Shown here: positions 6,628 through 13,748 of the stretch, one piece after another | Numbering within the stretch: the stretch's first letter is position 1 | Layout: each line of letters starts with the position of its first letter | NCBI GenBank assembly: GCA_036488085.1 | Contig: DASXHZ010000071.1 | Span: forward strand, 1 to 17,501 | Direction: 5' to 3' | Length of the DNA: 17,501 nucleotides | DNA from: DASXHZ01 sp036488085 | GTDB lineage: Bacteria > Acidobacteriota > Thermoanaerobaculia > Gp7-AA8 | Notes under the pieces: model-generated | Database searches by the model: none | Told to the model about the DNA's origin: nothing | Seen by the model: only the letters and a program-made list of their open reading frames with translations | Made by a program: the position numbers and the translations under genes

Positions 6628-7373
6628 GCGCGGGTCTTCCCAACCGTTCGGGCCAGGTATTCACGGATGTGGTCGTGCACCGCCGGCGCGGACCACATCT
6701 TCAGAGCGTCGCTGTCGAGGGCGCTAATTTTGTCGATGCGATCGAGGGTGTCGCCGCGGAGCTGTTTTTTCGTGATGGCGAAGTTGCGGCTGTCGATCGC
6801 CGCGAGCTCGCGGGCGACGTGATCGGCGCGGACGTGGAGGAAGTCGGGGGCGACGACTTCGTCGATCAGTCCGGCGAGCTTCGCGTGGTCGGGAGTGACG
6901 GTGCGGCCGGAGTAGACGAGCGACTGCGCGTCGCGGCCGGCTGCGAACTTCAGGATCTCAATCGCGACGGCGGGAAACGGAACGCCGACGAGTAGCTCCG
7001 GGACGCCGATCTTGCCGGCTGACATGAGACGGTAGTCGCACGCCGCCGTGAGAAGGCAACCGCCGGCAATCGCATGTCCGTTGACCGCAGCGACGATCGG
7101 CTTCGGAAAGGTGAAGAGGGCGTAGAGCGAGTCGCGCAGCGCGGGGAAGAAGCGCTCGACATACGCGGCGCCCTCGTTCGTCATCCGAAAGAGATCGACG
7201 CCTGCGCTGAAGATCGAGCCGCTGCCGGTCAGGATGACCGCTCGCGCGTCGCTCTTTTCGGCGTCGCGCAACTCGCTGATGAGCGCCTCGCACAGCTCGA
7301 CGTCCATCGCACTCGCTTTCCCGTGGGCGAGGCGGAGGGTGGTGATGGGTCCGTTGGTTTCACGTTCGATCAT
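6624..7373 (-). CDS. Enoyl-CoA hydratase/isomerase (crotonase) family protein
   Basis: The 249-aa soluble protein has the crotonase fold. The first oxyanion-hole loop is SAGVDL (56-61), the second is AIAGGC (101-106), and ACDYRL (111-116) and Glu126 in the PEL segment follow, the position of a catalytic acid in hydratases. It probably acts on an acyl-CoA ester; the substrate is unknown, and isomerase or hydrolase activity is possible. The start is the ATG before MIERE. A 48-codon upstream extension would be translated from the 115-bp palindrome and is rejected. A -10-like TAAAGT, itself part of the palindrome, lies 7 bases before the ATG. Confidence 0.9.
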   Translation of the reverse strand: MIERETNGPITTLRLAHGKASAMDVELCEALISELRDAEKSDARAVILTGSGSIFSAGVDLFRMTNEGAAYVERFFPALRDSLYALFTFPKPIVAAVNGHAIAGGCLLTAACDYRLMSAGKIGVPELLVGVPFPAVAIEILKFAAGRDAQSLVYSGRTVTPDHAKLAGLIDEVVAPDFLHVRADHVARELAAIDSRNFAITKKQLRGDTLDRIDKISALDSDALKMWSAPAVHDHIREYLARTVGKTRA

Positions 7374-7378
7374 GGCTA

Positions 7379-7493
7379 TCACTTTATCCTTGCGCGCGCA
7401 GCGCGCGAGGATCGGGTGCCGACAGGCCATCGTCCAGCCGGCAGGCGGGCACCAGATCCTCCGCGGCCGTGCCGGCCGCGAAGGATAAAGTGA
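7379..7493. repeat. Composite 115-bp palindrome forming a possible cloverleaf
   Basis: The ends are perfect 13-bp inverted repeats: TCACTTTATCCTT (7379-7391) and AAGGATAAAGTGA (7481-7493). Inside, each arm carries its own hairpin: a GCGCGC type (7392-7407) and CGCGGCC-GTGCC-GGCCGCG (7462-7480). A second inverted pair follows, GAGGATCGGGTGCC (7407-7420) against the reverse complement of 7448-7461 (13 of 14). Two outer and inner stems with two side hairpins give a cruciform or cloverleaf. It lies between the divergent crotonase and ABM genes, 5 and 10 bases from their start codons. It may be a MITE-like or BIME-like element. Confidence 0.85.
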
Positions 7494-7503
7494 ACCGCAC
7501 GCC

Positions 7504-7824
7504 ATGTTCGCCACCACGCCGGAACCCCCTTACTTCGCCGTCATCTTCACGTCGCAGCGGGTCAACGACGAGGGCTACGCCGAGACCTCGAAGCGCATGA
7601 TGGATCTCGCGCAACAGCAGCCCGGCTTCCTCGGCATCGAGAGCGCGCGCGGCGCCGACGGCGTCGGAATCACAGTCAGTTACTGGCGCGACCTCGAGTC
7701 GATCGCGAACTGGAAGGCGCACGGCGAGCACCTCGTTGCGCAAGGCCGCGGCCGTTCGGAGTGGTACGGCGGCTATGTGACCCGGATCGCGAAGGTGGAG
7801 CGGGATTACGGCTTTGGTGCTTAG
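7504..7824 (+). CDS. ABM-superfamily (antibiotic biosynthesis monooxygenase-like) protein
   Basis: This small 106-aa cytoplasmic protein has the ferredoxin-like ABM fold. Characteristic segments are YFAVIFTSQR (10-19), a helix ending LAQQQPGFLGIES (35-47), GITVSYW (55-61), and a WKAHGEHLVAQGRGR helix followed by WYGGY. Members of this subgroup are single-domain, usually dimeric, and of uncertain enzymatic role (heme or quinone monooxygenase-type chemistry in relatives). The length is normal. The leader is supplied by the palindrome shared with the crotonase gene; no Shine-Dalgarno sequence is clear. It converges on acuI. Confidence 0.85.
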   Translation: MFATTPEPPYFAVIFTSQRVNDEGYAETSKRMMDLAQQQPGFLGIESARGADGVGITVSYWRDLESIANWKAHGEHLVAQGRGRSEWYGGYVTRIAKVERDYGFGA

Positions 7825-7984
7825 GGGCTTAGCGAGCCTGGTCCCTAGGGTGAATGCTTACGGCCATCACCGCCTGCGTCCTTCGACCCATTTTTCGGCG
7901 CGGCGTCGCCGGCGAGGCCGTCGGCGCCCCATGAGAACGAAAGGCAGGGCGGAGAGTCTCGCCTGCGCTCTGCCTTCCTGCGCA
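7825..7984. other. Hairpin-rich 160-base spacer between convergent genes
   Basis: No gene is seen. AAGGCAG (7941-7947) and CTGCCTT (7970-7976) are inverted repeats around an imperfect inner stem. A GC-rich self-complementary stretch lies at about 7897-7928. A weak palindrome, CCTAGGG, lies near 7845. The spacer looks like a mosaic of REP-like hairpins that may end the converging transcripts. Confidence 0.4.
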
Positions 7985-8965
7985 CTACCCGTTCACATCA
8001 ATCAACACCCGCCCTCGCACTCGTCCATCGGTGATCTCCTCGGCGATGGCGAAGATGTTCGAGAGCGGCTCGGTGCGGCTCATGCTCGCGAGCACATCGC
8101 GGTCGACATCCTCGGCGAGGCGTTGCCACGCTTGATTGCGCAGCGCTTTGGAGGGCTTGAGCGAGCTGACGCCGAGGAGGGAGACGTTGCGGAGGATGAG
8201 CGGCCAGACCGTGGTGTCGAGCTCGTGGCTCGCGGCCATGCCGCAGCATGCGACGGCGCCGCCGTACGCGGTTTGGGCGTAGACGTTGGCGAGGATCGGG
8301 CCGCCCACCGTGTCGACCCCGCCGGCCCAGCGTTCGGTCTGCAGCGGACCTTTCGCGTCTTCGACTTCGGATCGCGGAACGATTGACGTGGCGCCGAGTT
8401 CGCGGAGATACGGCTCCAGCTCCGGACGACCGGTGAGCGCGGCGACTTTGTACCCTCCTCGTGCGAGAAGGTGGACGGCGAGCGATCCGACACCGCCCGC
8501 GGCGCCCGTGACGACGACCTCACGATCGGAGTGCGTCAAGTGATTCCCTTCGAGCGCGAGAACGCAGAGCATCGCGGTGAGACCGGCCGTGCCGAGGCGC
8601 ATGGCGTCGTCGAAGGAGAGCGCGTCGGGCACCTTCACGATCGTCTCGGCGCGAACGCGTTGCTTCGTCGTGTAGCCGCCGCCGTCGGTCTCGCCGAGAC
8701 CTTGGCCGGTACCGAGGACGCGGTCGCCAGACTTGAACTCGTCAACGGAGGAGTCGATCACCGTGCCGGCGAGATCGATGCCGACGATCGTCGGAAAGCG
8801 GCGGATGATCCGGCCCTTGCCGGTGACCGCCAGACCGTCTTTGTAGTTGAGCGACGAGTAGGCGACCTCGATCAGCACGTCGCCGGTGAGGTCGGTTACC
8901 GATTTCGTCTCGAAGGCGACGTCGTTCTGTGCGCGCGCCACGAGAGCGCGGAAGGTGTCGGACAT
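7985..8965 (-). CDS. acuI: NADPH-dependent acrylyl-CoA reductase, AcuI/YhdH family
   Basis: The 326-aa zinc-independent medium-chain dehydrogenase/reductase is full length for AcuI/YhdH. SLNYKD (38-43), GKGRIIRRFP (49-58), and GIDLAGTV (62-69) are hallmark segments. TGAAGGVGS (153-161) is the nucleotide-binding glycine motif, followed by ALTGR (176-180). AcuI reduces acryloyl-CoA to propionyl-CoA, removing a toxic electrophile in 3-hydroxypropionate or DMSP metabolism; the same family includes general quinone-oxidoreductase-like proteins. No partner pathway genes are nearby. A TATAAA hexamer lies 8 bases before the ATG and shares its AT-rich core with a TATAAT on the other strand. The gene is divergent from the WPHHFD protein and converges on the ABM gene. 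Confidence 0.9.
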   Translation of the reverse strand: MSDTFRALVARAQNDVAFETKSVTDLTGDVLIEVAYSSLNYKDGLAVTGKGRIIRRFPTIVGIDLAGTVIDSSVDEFKSGDRVLGTGQGLGETDGGGYTTKQRVRAETIVKVPDALSFDDAMRLGTAGLTAMLCVLALEGNHLTHSDREVVVTGAAGGVGSLAVHLLARGGYKVAALTGRPELEPYLRELGATSIVPRSEVEDAKGPLQTERWAGGVDTVGGPILANVYAQTAYGGAVACCGMAASHELDTTVWPLILRNVSLLGVSSLKPSKALRNQAWQRLAEDVDRDVLASMSRTEPLSNIFAIAEEITDGRVRGRVLIDVNG

Positions 8966-8973
8966 GGATGCGA

Positions 8974-8981
8974 TTTATAAT
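8974..8981. promoter_or_regulatory. Shared AT-rich -10 core, possible bidirectional promoter
   Basis: TTTATAAT is the only AT-rich island between the divergent genes. On the plus strand TATAAT (8976-8981) is a perfect -10 hexamer, 36 bases before the ATG at 9018. On the minus strand TATAAA (8979-8974) sits 8 bases before the acuI ATG. No good -35 match was found on either strand. Use in both directions is inferred. Confidence 0.45.
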
Positions 8982-9017
8982 TCAAGACACACGAAAGAGA
9001 AGAGCGCAGCCGGCAGA

Positions 9018-9752
9018 ATGACCATGTCCTCTTTTTCCGATACCCGGCAGCAGTTGCATTGGGCGGCGCAGGCGGCGGCGGGAGTGGGCCGGACGCTACT
9101 GCCGCCGAAGCCCGACGACAGCCATCAGAGCTTCGTCTGGTCGGATGAACACCAGGCGCTCGTGCAGGCGCCAGTCGATGGCCGCTACCGCCCCGGCATC
9201 CGCCTCCGCGACATGACGCTGCTGCTCATCGACGACCAGACGGCGTCGAAGCAGGAGTTCCCGCTGCACGCGCACACGCTCGACGATGGTTTTCACTTCT
9301 ACGAAGAACGCCTCGGCAAGATGCTCGCGCGTCCGGAGGAAGGGATTCCGACGCACAAGGTGGCGAACGGCGCGGTGTTCACGCCGCAGCACGACGATCT
9401 CGACTCGCTTGCGGCGCAGTACGCGAACGCGAATGCGGTCTTGCAACGGTACCGCACGGATCATCCCGGCGCGAGCGACGTGCGGCTCTGGCCGCACCAC
9501 TTCGACATTGCCACGCTCATCCCGCTCGGCGGCGATCACACGATCGGCGCGGGCTTCGTCGCAGGCGACACCGAGTACCCGGAGCCGTACTGGTACGTCA
9601 CGCCATGGCCCTACCCGGAGGATCGCTCGAAGTACCGTCCGCTCTCACGCGGCTTCTGGAAGACGGACGGCTGGTTCGGCGCCGTGCTCCTCGGCAGCGC
9701 CGGCGCCCACGAGTTCCTCGAAGAAGCGACGAGCGCGCTGTTGGAGCGTTAG
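9018..9752 (+). CDS. Conserved hypothetical protein with WPHHFD motif
   Basis: The 244-aa protein appears soluble, without signal peptide or membrane segment. It carries striking conserved-looking motifs: WSDEHQALV (41-49), IRLRDMTLLL (61-70), WPHHFD (158-163), and a Tyr/Pro/Trp-rich YPEPYWYVTPWPYP (187-200), followed by FWKTDGWFGAVL (213-224). I recall this pattern from uncharacterised bacterial proteins but know no function. The His-His-Asp cluster suggests a metal or small-molecule site, which is inference. The start is uncertain: ATG at 9018 or 9024 is preferred because an earlier in-frame ATG (8964) overlaps the acuI start and lies upstream of the TATAAT box. The stop overlaps the convergent secreted-protein stop by 4 bases. 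Confidence 0.7.
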   Translation: MTMSSFSDTRQQLHWAAQAAAGVGRTLLPPKPDDSHQSFVWSDEHQALVQAPVDGRYRPGIRLRDMTLLLIDDQTASKQEFPLHAHTLDDGFHFYEERLGKMLARPEEGIPTHKVANGAVFTPQHDDLDSLAAQYANANAVLQRYRTDHPGASDVRLWPHHFDIATLIPLGGDHTIGAGFVAGDTEYPEPYWYVTPWPYPEDRSKYRPLSRGFWKTDGWFGAVLLGSAGAHEFLEEATSALLER

Positions 9753-10738
9753 GGAACGCGCGTCGAGGCGCTCTTGACGGCCGCTTTCTTCTTCTTCGGC
9801 GACGGCTTCCTCGCGGCGGTTTTCACGCTCGCTTTCGCCGCGGGAGGCGGCGGGAGAAGCGCAGCGTCCTTTGCGCCGATCGAGTTCACGTACGCGACGA
9901 ACGACTTGTAGAGCTTCTCATCCTCGTCCTGCGGCCGGATCTCTTTCGAAAGCTCATCGATCGACTCGCCGGTCTGCAGCTCCAGCCGCGGGTCGTGAAC
10001 CAGCATCTCCATCATGATGTCGCTGATTGCGAACTGCTTCGGCAGCTTTACGCCATTCAGATGTGCGGCGTAGGCGACGACCCGCCGCGTGATCGGTGCG
10101 AGCTCGCGGACGTTGCCGACGAGCGTCGTCTCGATGTGGCTCGCGGAAGGAGTCGCGACGATGATCCGGCTGCGCGACATGTCGTAGTCGGCGTCGGCGT
10201 TCACGATGCCGCACGTCGGCGGCAGGAAGAGTTTGTCGCCCGGATTCGGGTCGAGAGTCCTGTAAATCGCGGGACGTAGAAGTCGCCGCGAGTTGCACGC
10301 GCTGATGATGATGTAGCGCACGCCGTCCGGCTCGAGATGCTCCTGCAGCGCTCCGACCGAGATGTACGAACGGTCGGCTTTCGGATCGTAACTGCGCTGG
10401 AGCTTGAGGCCGTTTCCGTTCGTCCCATGCGTTTCGAGCACGAGCGTCCGGATGCGATTCTCGGGATGAAAGATGTTGTGCGTGCGGATGTCGTCGAGGA
10501 TGCGGGTCCAGTCGGCGTCCTGGAAACAGGCGAAGCCGAGGGCTTGGTAAAACTGACAGTTATCCTTCACCGAGAGGTCAGGGCTGAAGACGACGCCGAC
10601 ACCGTTTCCGATCTGCGACAGTTGCGTGCCGTTGTCGTGGGGCCACGCGTCGGAGATGAGCGCGCTCGTATCAACCGCGTGGGCAGGGATCGTGACCGCA
10701 AACGCCAGCAGCGCGAGAAATAGTCGATTTGGGAACAT
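9749..10738 (-). CDS. Secreted protein with caspase-like His and Cys motifs, function unknown
   Basis: The 329-aa precursor has a clear signal peptide (about 1-21, ending AHA). Two segments suggest a caspase/CHAT-type (clan CD) core: a hydrophobic strand then His104-Gly in LVLETHGTNGNG (99-110), and a second hydrophobic strand then Cys148 in IIISACNSRRL (143-153). The spacing of about 44 residues between His and Cys is close to that in such peptidases. The C-terminus (about 290-329) is a Lys/Ala/Pro-rich basic tail like those of wall- or DNA-associated proteins. The assignment is my inference; the protein could be a non-enzymatic relative. A possible Shine-Dalgarno, AGAGGG, lies 9 bases before the ATG on the minus strand. 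It overlaps the WPHHFD gene stop by 4 bases. Confidence 0.65.
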   Translation of the reverse strand: MFPNRLFLALLAFAVTIPAHAVDTSALISDAWPHDNGTQLSQIGNGVGVVFSPDLSVKDNCQFYQALGFACFQDADWTRILDDIRTHNIFHPENRIRTLVLETHGTNGNGLKLQRSYDPKADRSYISVGALQEHLEPDGVRYIIISACNSRRLLRPAIYRTLDPNPGDKLFLPPTCGIVNADADYDMSRSRIIVATPSASHIETTLVGNVRELAPITRRVVAYAAHLNGVKLPKQFAISDIMMEMLVHDPRLELQTGESIDELSKEIRPQDEDEKLYKSFVAYVNSIGAKDAALLPPPPAAKASVKTAARKPSPKKKKAAVKSASTRVP

Positions 10739-10784
10739 GCGGCAACCCTCTGCCGTCCGGTATATGCGGCCTTGATGCCGACCT

Positions 10785-10804
10785 GGAGGGGCGTCCGCCC
10801 CTCC
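10785..10804. repeat. GC-rich hairpin after ruvA
   Basis: GGAGGGGC (10785-10792) and GCCCCTCC (10797-10804) form a perfect 8-bp stem with a 4-base GTCC loop, 2 bases beyond the ruvA stop codon. No T tract follows on the minus strand. It may stabilise the cysS-ruvA mRNA end, or be a REP-type element. Confidence 0.7.
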
Positions 10805-10806
10805 GG

Positions 10807-11400
10807 CTACTTCGTCAACTGTCTCAGGGCACCCTTGAGAAGTGCCGAAAGCTCCGCTTCGTTGCCGAGCTCCTTGCGGGCGGCGGCGAGGGCGGCGTCG
10901 GCCTGGGCGGGCTTGTAGCCGAGGTTCACGAGGGCGGAGACGACGTCGTCGTCGATCGACGAGCGGGTGGGGGTGGCGGCGACGGACGGACGGCCTTCCG
11001 CGAACACGAGCTTGTCGCGCAGCTCGAGGCAGATGCGCTCCGCCGTCTTCTTGCCGACGCCGGGGATCGACGACAGCTTGCGCGCATCGCTGCGCGCGAT
11101 CGCATCGGCGAGATCGGGCGCGTCGATGCCCGAAAGGATCTTCTGCGCCAGCGTCGGTCCGATTCCGGAGATCGAGATCAGCTTCTCGAACGCGAACTTC
11201 TCGTCGCCAGTCGCGAATCCGTACAGCGCCAGCGCGTCTTCACGGACGTGCGTGTAGATCTCGAGCGAAACGTCGGAGCGTCCTTCGAGGCCGTAGTACG
11301 TCGAGAGCGAGATGCGCACCTCGTATCCGACGCCGCTCGTGAGCACGACGGCGCGCGTGGCGTCGAGGTACTTCAGTCTTCCTTCGAGGTAGCCGATCAC
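10807..11400 (-). CDS. ruvA: Holliday junction branch migration protein RuvA
   Basis: RuvA tetramers bind four-way DNA junctions and load the RuvB motor during recombination repair. The 197-aa protein has all three domains: an N-terminal OB fold beginning MIGYLEGRL (1-9) to about 63, a domain with two helix-hairpin-helix motifs ISGIG (77-81) and IPGVGKKTA (112-120), a flexible linker about 133-148, and the RuvB-binding C-terminal domain about 149-197. The start is GTG at 11400, only 3 bases after the cysS stop, so translation is probably coupled. ruvB and ruvC are not adjacent, unlike in many bacteria. Confidence 0.97.
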   Translation of the reverse strand: MIGYLEGRLKYLDATRAVVLTSGVGYEVRISLSTYYGLEGRSDVSLEIYTHVREDALALYGFATGDEKFAFEKLISISGIGPTLAQKILSGIDAPDLADAIARSDARKLSSIPGVGKKTAERICLELRDKLVFAEGRPSVAATPTRSSIDDDVVSALVNLGYKPAQADAALAAARKELGNEAELSALLKGALRQLTK

Positions 11401-11403
11401 GAG

Positions 11404-12813
11404 TTACTTTTTCCGCCAGCGCACGCCCGCGGACGTGTCCTCGAGGACGATCCCGCGCGCCACCAGCTCGTCGCGGATCCGATCGGCCTCGGCGAAGTTG
11501 CGCGACTTGCGCGCGGCCTGGCGCGCTTCGATCAGCTTTTCGATCTCTTCGTCGAGCGACCGATCGCGTTTCGGATAGATGTCGAGCACGGGGTCAACTT
11601 TCCGCAGCGCCTCGCGCAGCCCCTCGGCGTCCCCTGCGGTGATGCGGCCGGCGTCGATGGCGACGTTGGCGTCGCGTATGAACGTGAACAGCGCACCGAG
11701 CGCGCCGGCAGTGTTCAAGTCGTCGTCCATCGCCTCCTGGAAGTCGGCGAGGAACTTACCGATCAGCGCGTCGGCGCTGTCGTCGGCGTGCGCGGCGTCG
11801 CGCGGCGCCGAGGCCGCGACGTCATCGAGGCGGAGGAAGAACGACTCGATCCGTCCAATGGCGCTCTTCGCATCGTCCAACGACTGCTCCGTGAAATTGA
11901 GCTTCGTCCGGTGCGGCACGGAGAGAAGCGCGTAGCGCAGCGTGAGCGGCTCGTAACCCATCGCCACGATTTCGTCGAGCGTGTAGATGTTGCCGAGCGA
12001 CTTCGACATCTTCTGCGAGTCGATGTTGAGATGCTCGCCGTGGATCCAGTAGCGGACGAACGGCTTCCCGGTCGCCCCTTCGCTCTGCGCGATCTCGTTC
12101 TCGTGATGCGGGAAGATCAGATCGACCGCGCCGGTGTGGATGTCGAACGTCTCGCCGAGGAGCTGCATCGACATCGCGGAGCACTCGAGGTGCCAGCCGG
12201 GGCGGCCTTCGCCGATCGGCGTCTGCCACGACGGCTCGTTCTCCTTCTTCGACTTCCAGAGGACGAAGTCGCGCGCCGACTCCTTCTCATACTCGTCCGA
12301 CTCAATGCGCGAGTAGCCGCTGGTCGTGTCGATCTCGACGCGCGAGAGCTTCCCGTAGTCGGGGAGGGTCGCGACGCGAAAGTACGTCGAACCGTCAGCG
12401 ACGTAGGTGTGGCCGCGCTCCCTCAGCTGCTCCACGAGGTCGACCATTTGCGGGATGTAGTCCGTCGCGCGCGGGTACTCGTCGGCGGGGCGGACGCGGA
12501 GCTCTTTCAGCGAGTCATGGAACTCCTCGACGAACGGCGCCGTGTAGTCGAGGATGTTCTTCCCGGCGGCGTTCGCGTTCCGGATGATCTTGTCTTCGAC
12601 GTCCGTGATGTTCATGACCTGCCGGACGCGCAGGCCGCGCCACTCGAGATAGCGGCGCAGCAGATCGCTCCAGAGAAACGTCCGGAGGTTCCCGATATGC
12701 GGCCGGTTGTAGACCGTCGGCCCGCAGGAATACATCTTCACCTCGCCCGGAACGAGCGGTACGAACGTTTCCTTTTCACGCGTCAGCGTGTTGAAGAGCT
12801 TGAGATCTGACAT
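11404..12813 (-). CDS. cysS: Cysteinyl-tRNA synthetase
   Basis: This class I aminoacyl-tRNA synthetase charges tRNA-Cys in the cytoplasm. The 469-aa protein has HIGN (39-42) and KMSKS (266-270) signature motifs. The zinc ligands match the known E. coli set: Cys30, Cys209, His234, Glu238. The C-terminal helical DALR-type domain (about 330-469) ends in Arg/Lys-rich sequence. A TATACT hexamer lies 9 bases before the ATG, so a leaderless transcript is possible. It is the first gene of a cysS-ruvA pair and is divergent from the BtpA gene across array D. Confidence 0.98.
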   Translation of the reverse strand: MSDLKLFNTLTREKETFVPLVPGEVKMYSCGPTVYNRPHIGNLRTFLWSDLLRRYLEWRGLRVRQVMNITDVEDKIIRNANAAGKNILDYTAPFVEEFHDSLKELRVRPADEYPRATDYIPQMVDLVEQLRERGHTYVADGSTYFRVATLPDYGKLSRVEIDTTSGYSRIESDEYEKESARDFVLWKSKKENEPSWQTPIGEGRPGWHLECSAMSMQLLGETFDIHTGAVDLIFPHHENEIAQSEGATGKPFVRYWIHGEHLNIDSQKMSKSLGNIYTLDEIVAMGYEPLTLRYALLSVPHRTKLNFTEQSLDDAKSAIGRIESFFLRLDDVAASAPRDAAHADDSADALIGKFLADFQEAMDDDLNTAGALGALFTFIRDANVAIDAGRITAGDAEGLREALRKVDPVLDIYPKRDRSLDEEIEKLIEARQAARKSRNFAEADRIRDELVARGIVLEDTSAGVRWRKK

Positions 12814-12822
12814 CGGGGCTGG

Positions 12823-12828
12823 AGTATA
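12823..12828 (-). promoter_or_regulatory. -10-like hexamer of cysS
   Basis: The minus strand reads TATACT (5 of 6 to TATAAT) with 9 bases between it and the cysS ATG. No good -35 is seen; the region expected to hold it is already array D. Confidence 0.4.
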
Positions 12829-12834
12829 ACGGGC

Positions 12835-12934
12835 GTGATTCGTTACTCGTGATTCGTTACTCGTTACTCGTTACTCGGGGGACGAAACCGGCACATGCCG
12901 AGTAACGAGTAACGAATCACGAGTAACGAATAAC
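12835..12934. repeat. Array D: inverted 7-bp tandem repeats (GTTACTC / GAGTAAC)
   Basis: The left arm has six units (12835-12876): GTGATTC, GTTACTC, GTGATTC, GTTACTC x3, giving a 14-bp higher-order period at its start. The right arm has five inverted units (12900-12934): GAGTAAC x2, GAATCAC, GAGTAAC, GAATAAC. A perfect 18-bp stem forms between 12861-12878 and 12898-12915 with a 19-base loop. The same unit and the same loop start (GGGGACGA) occur in array C. The array sits between divergent cysS and the BtpA gene and ends 4 bases before the BtpA ATG. Confidence 0.97.
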
Positions 12935-12938
12935 GGCC

Positions 12939-13748
12939 ATGCTCGCTCGCAAAGCGTTCCGCTCCCGCTTCGGCCCCCATCCCGTCTTCGGTATGGTCCA
13001 CCTGCGCGCCTTGCCGGGGGCGCCGCTTTTCGACGGCTCGATCGACGCTGTGATCGACGCGGCCCTCGCAGATGCGCGTGCGATCTACGACGGCGGCGCG
13101 GCGGGAATCGTCTTCGAGAACTTTGGCGACCGGCCGTTCGTCAGCGGGCGGGTAGGCGCGGAGACGGTCGCCGCGATGACGCGTGTGATGGCGGAGGTCG
13201 CGCGGGCGGTGCATTTGCCGTTCGGCGTCAACGTGTTGCGCAACGACGCGCGATCGGCGCTCGCGGTTGCGGCGGCGACCGGTGCGGCATTCATTCGCGT
13301 CAATGTGCACACCGGCGTCATGTTCACCGATCAGGGGGTGATCGAAGGAGAAGCGGCGGAGACGTTACGGCTCCGTGCGTCGCTCGCGCCGCACGTACTG
13401 ATCTTCGCCGACCACCTCGTGAAGCACGCGACCCCGCCGCCGGGAACCGACGCCGTCCAGTCGGCGAAAGATCTCCGGCTGCGCGGCCTCGCCGATGCGG
13501 TGATCGTCAGCGGCAGCGAAACTGGCGCACCGTGCGATCCCAAACGTCTCGCGCTCCTGCGCAACGCCATCGACGCTCCGCTCCTGATAGGCAGCGGCCT
13601 GACCGCCGCGAACGCCCAGACCTACGCCGACGCGGATGGTGCAATCGCCGGCACGTCGATCAAATGCGACAGCAACGTCGACGCGCCGGTCGACGCGGCG
13701 CGGGTCAAAGCGATCGTCGACGCCTTCAGATCGAGCGGCGGCCGGTGA
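12939..13748 (+). CDS. BtpA/SgcQ family protein
   Basis: The 269-aa protein is predicted to be a TIM-barrel of the BtpA family. Characteristic segments are FGMVHLRALPGAP (17-29), GIVFENFGDRPF (57-68), FGVNVLRND (94-102), FIRVNVHTGVMFTDQG (113-128) and the phosphate-binding-like IAGTSIK near 233-239. Cyanobacterial BtpA supports photosystem I accumulation, and SgcQ is a putative sugar-metabolism protein; in a non-phototroph the role is unknown. The ATG is 4 bases from repeat array D, so the leader is repeat-derived and shows no Shine-Dalgarno sequence. It overlaps the convergent lmo0937-type gene by 23 bases. Confidence 0.87.
   Translation: MLARKAFRSRFGPHPVFGMVHLRALPGAPLFDGSIDAVIDAALADARAIYDGGAAGIVFENFGDRPFVSGRVGAETVAAMTRVMAEVARAVHLPFGVNVLRNDARSALAVAAATGAAFIRVNVHTGVMFTDQGVIEGEAAETLRLRASLAPHVLIFADHLVKHATPPPGTDAVQSAKDLRLRGLADAVIVSGSETGAPCDPKRLALLRNAIDAPLLIGSGLTAANAQTYADADGAIAGTSIKCDSNVDAPVDAARVKAIVDAFRSSGGR

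Noticed and set aside
7374..7517. 48-codon N-terminal extension of the crotonase
   Set aside because: It is translated from the palindromic element and precedes a normal family start at 7373.
44..11400. Functional link between Uup, RuvA and the cruciform-forming arrays
   Set aside because: Both protein families can act on branched DNA, but they are 9 kb apart and nothing in the sequence ties them to the arrays.
10729..12810. Long plus-strand ORF of 693 codons
   Set aside because: It lies antisense to cysS and ruvA, whose motifs are unmistakable; its Arg/Val/Asp-rich translation is a GC-rich shadow.
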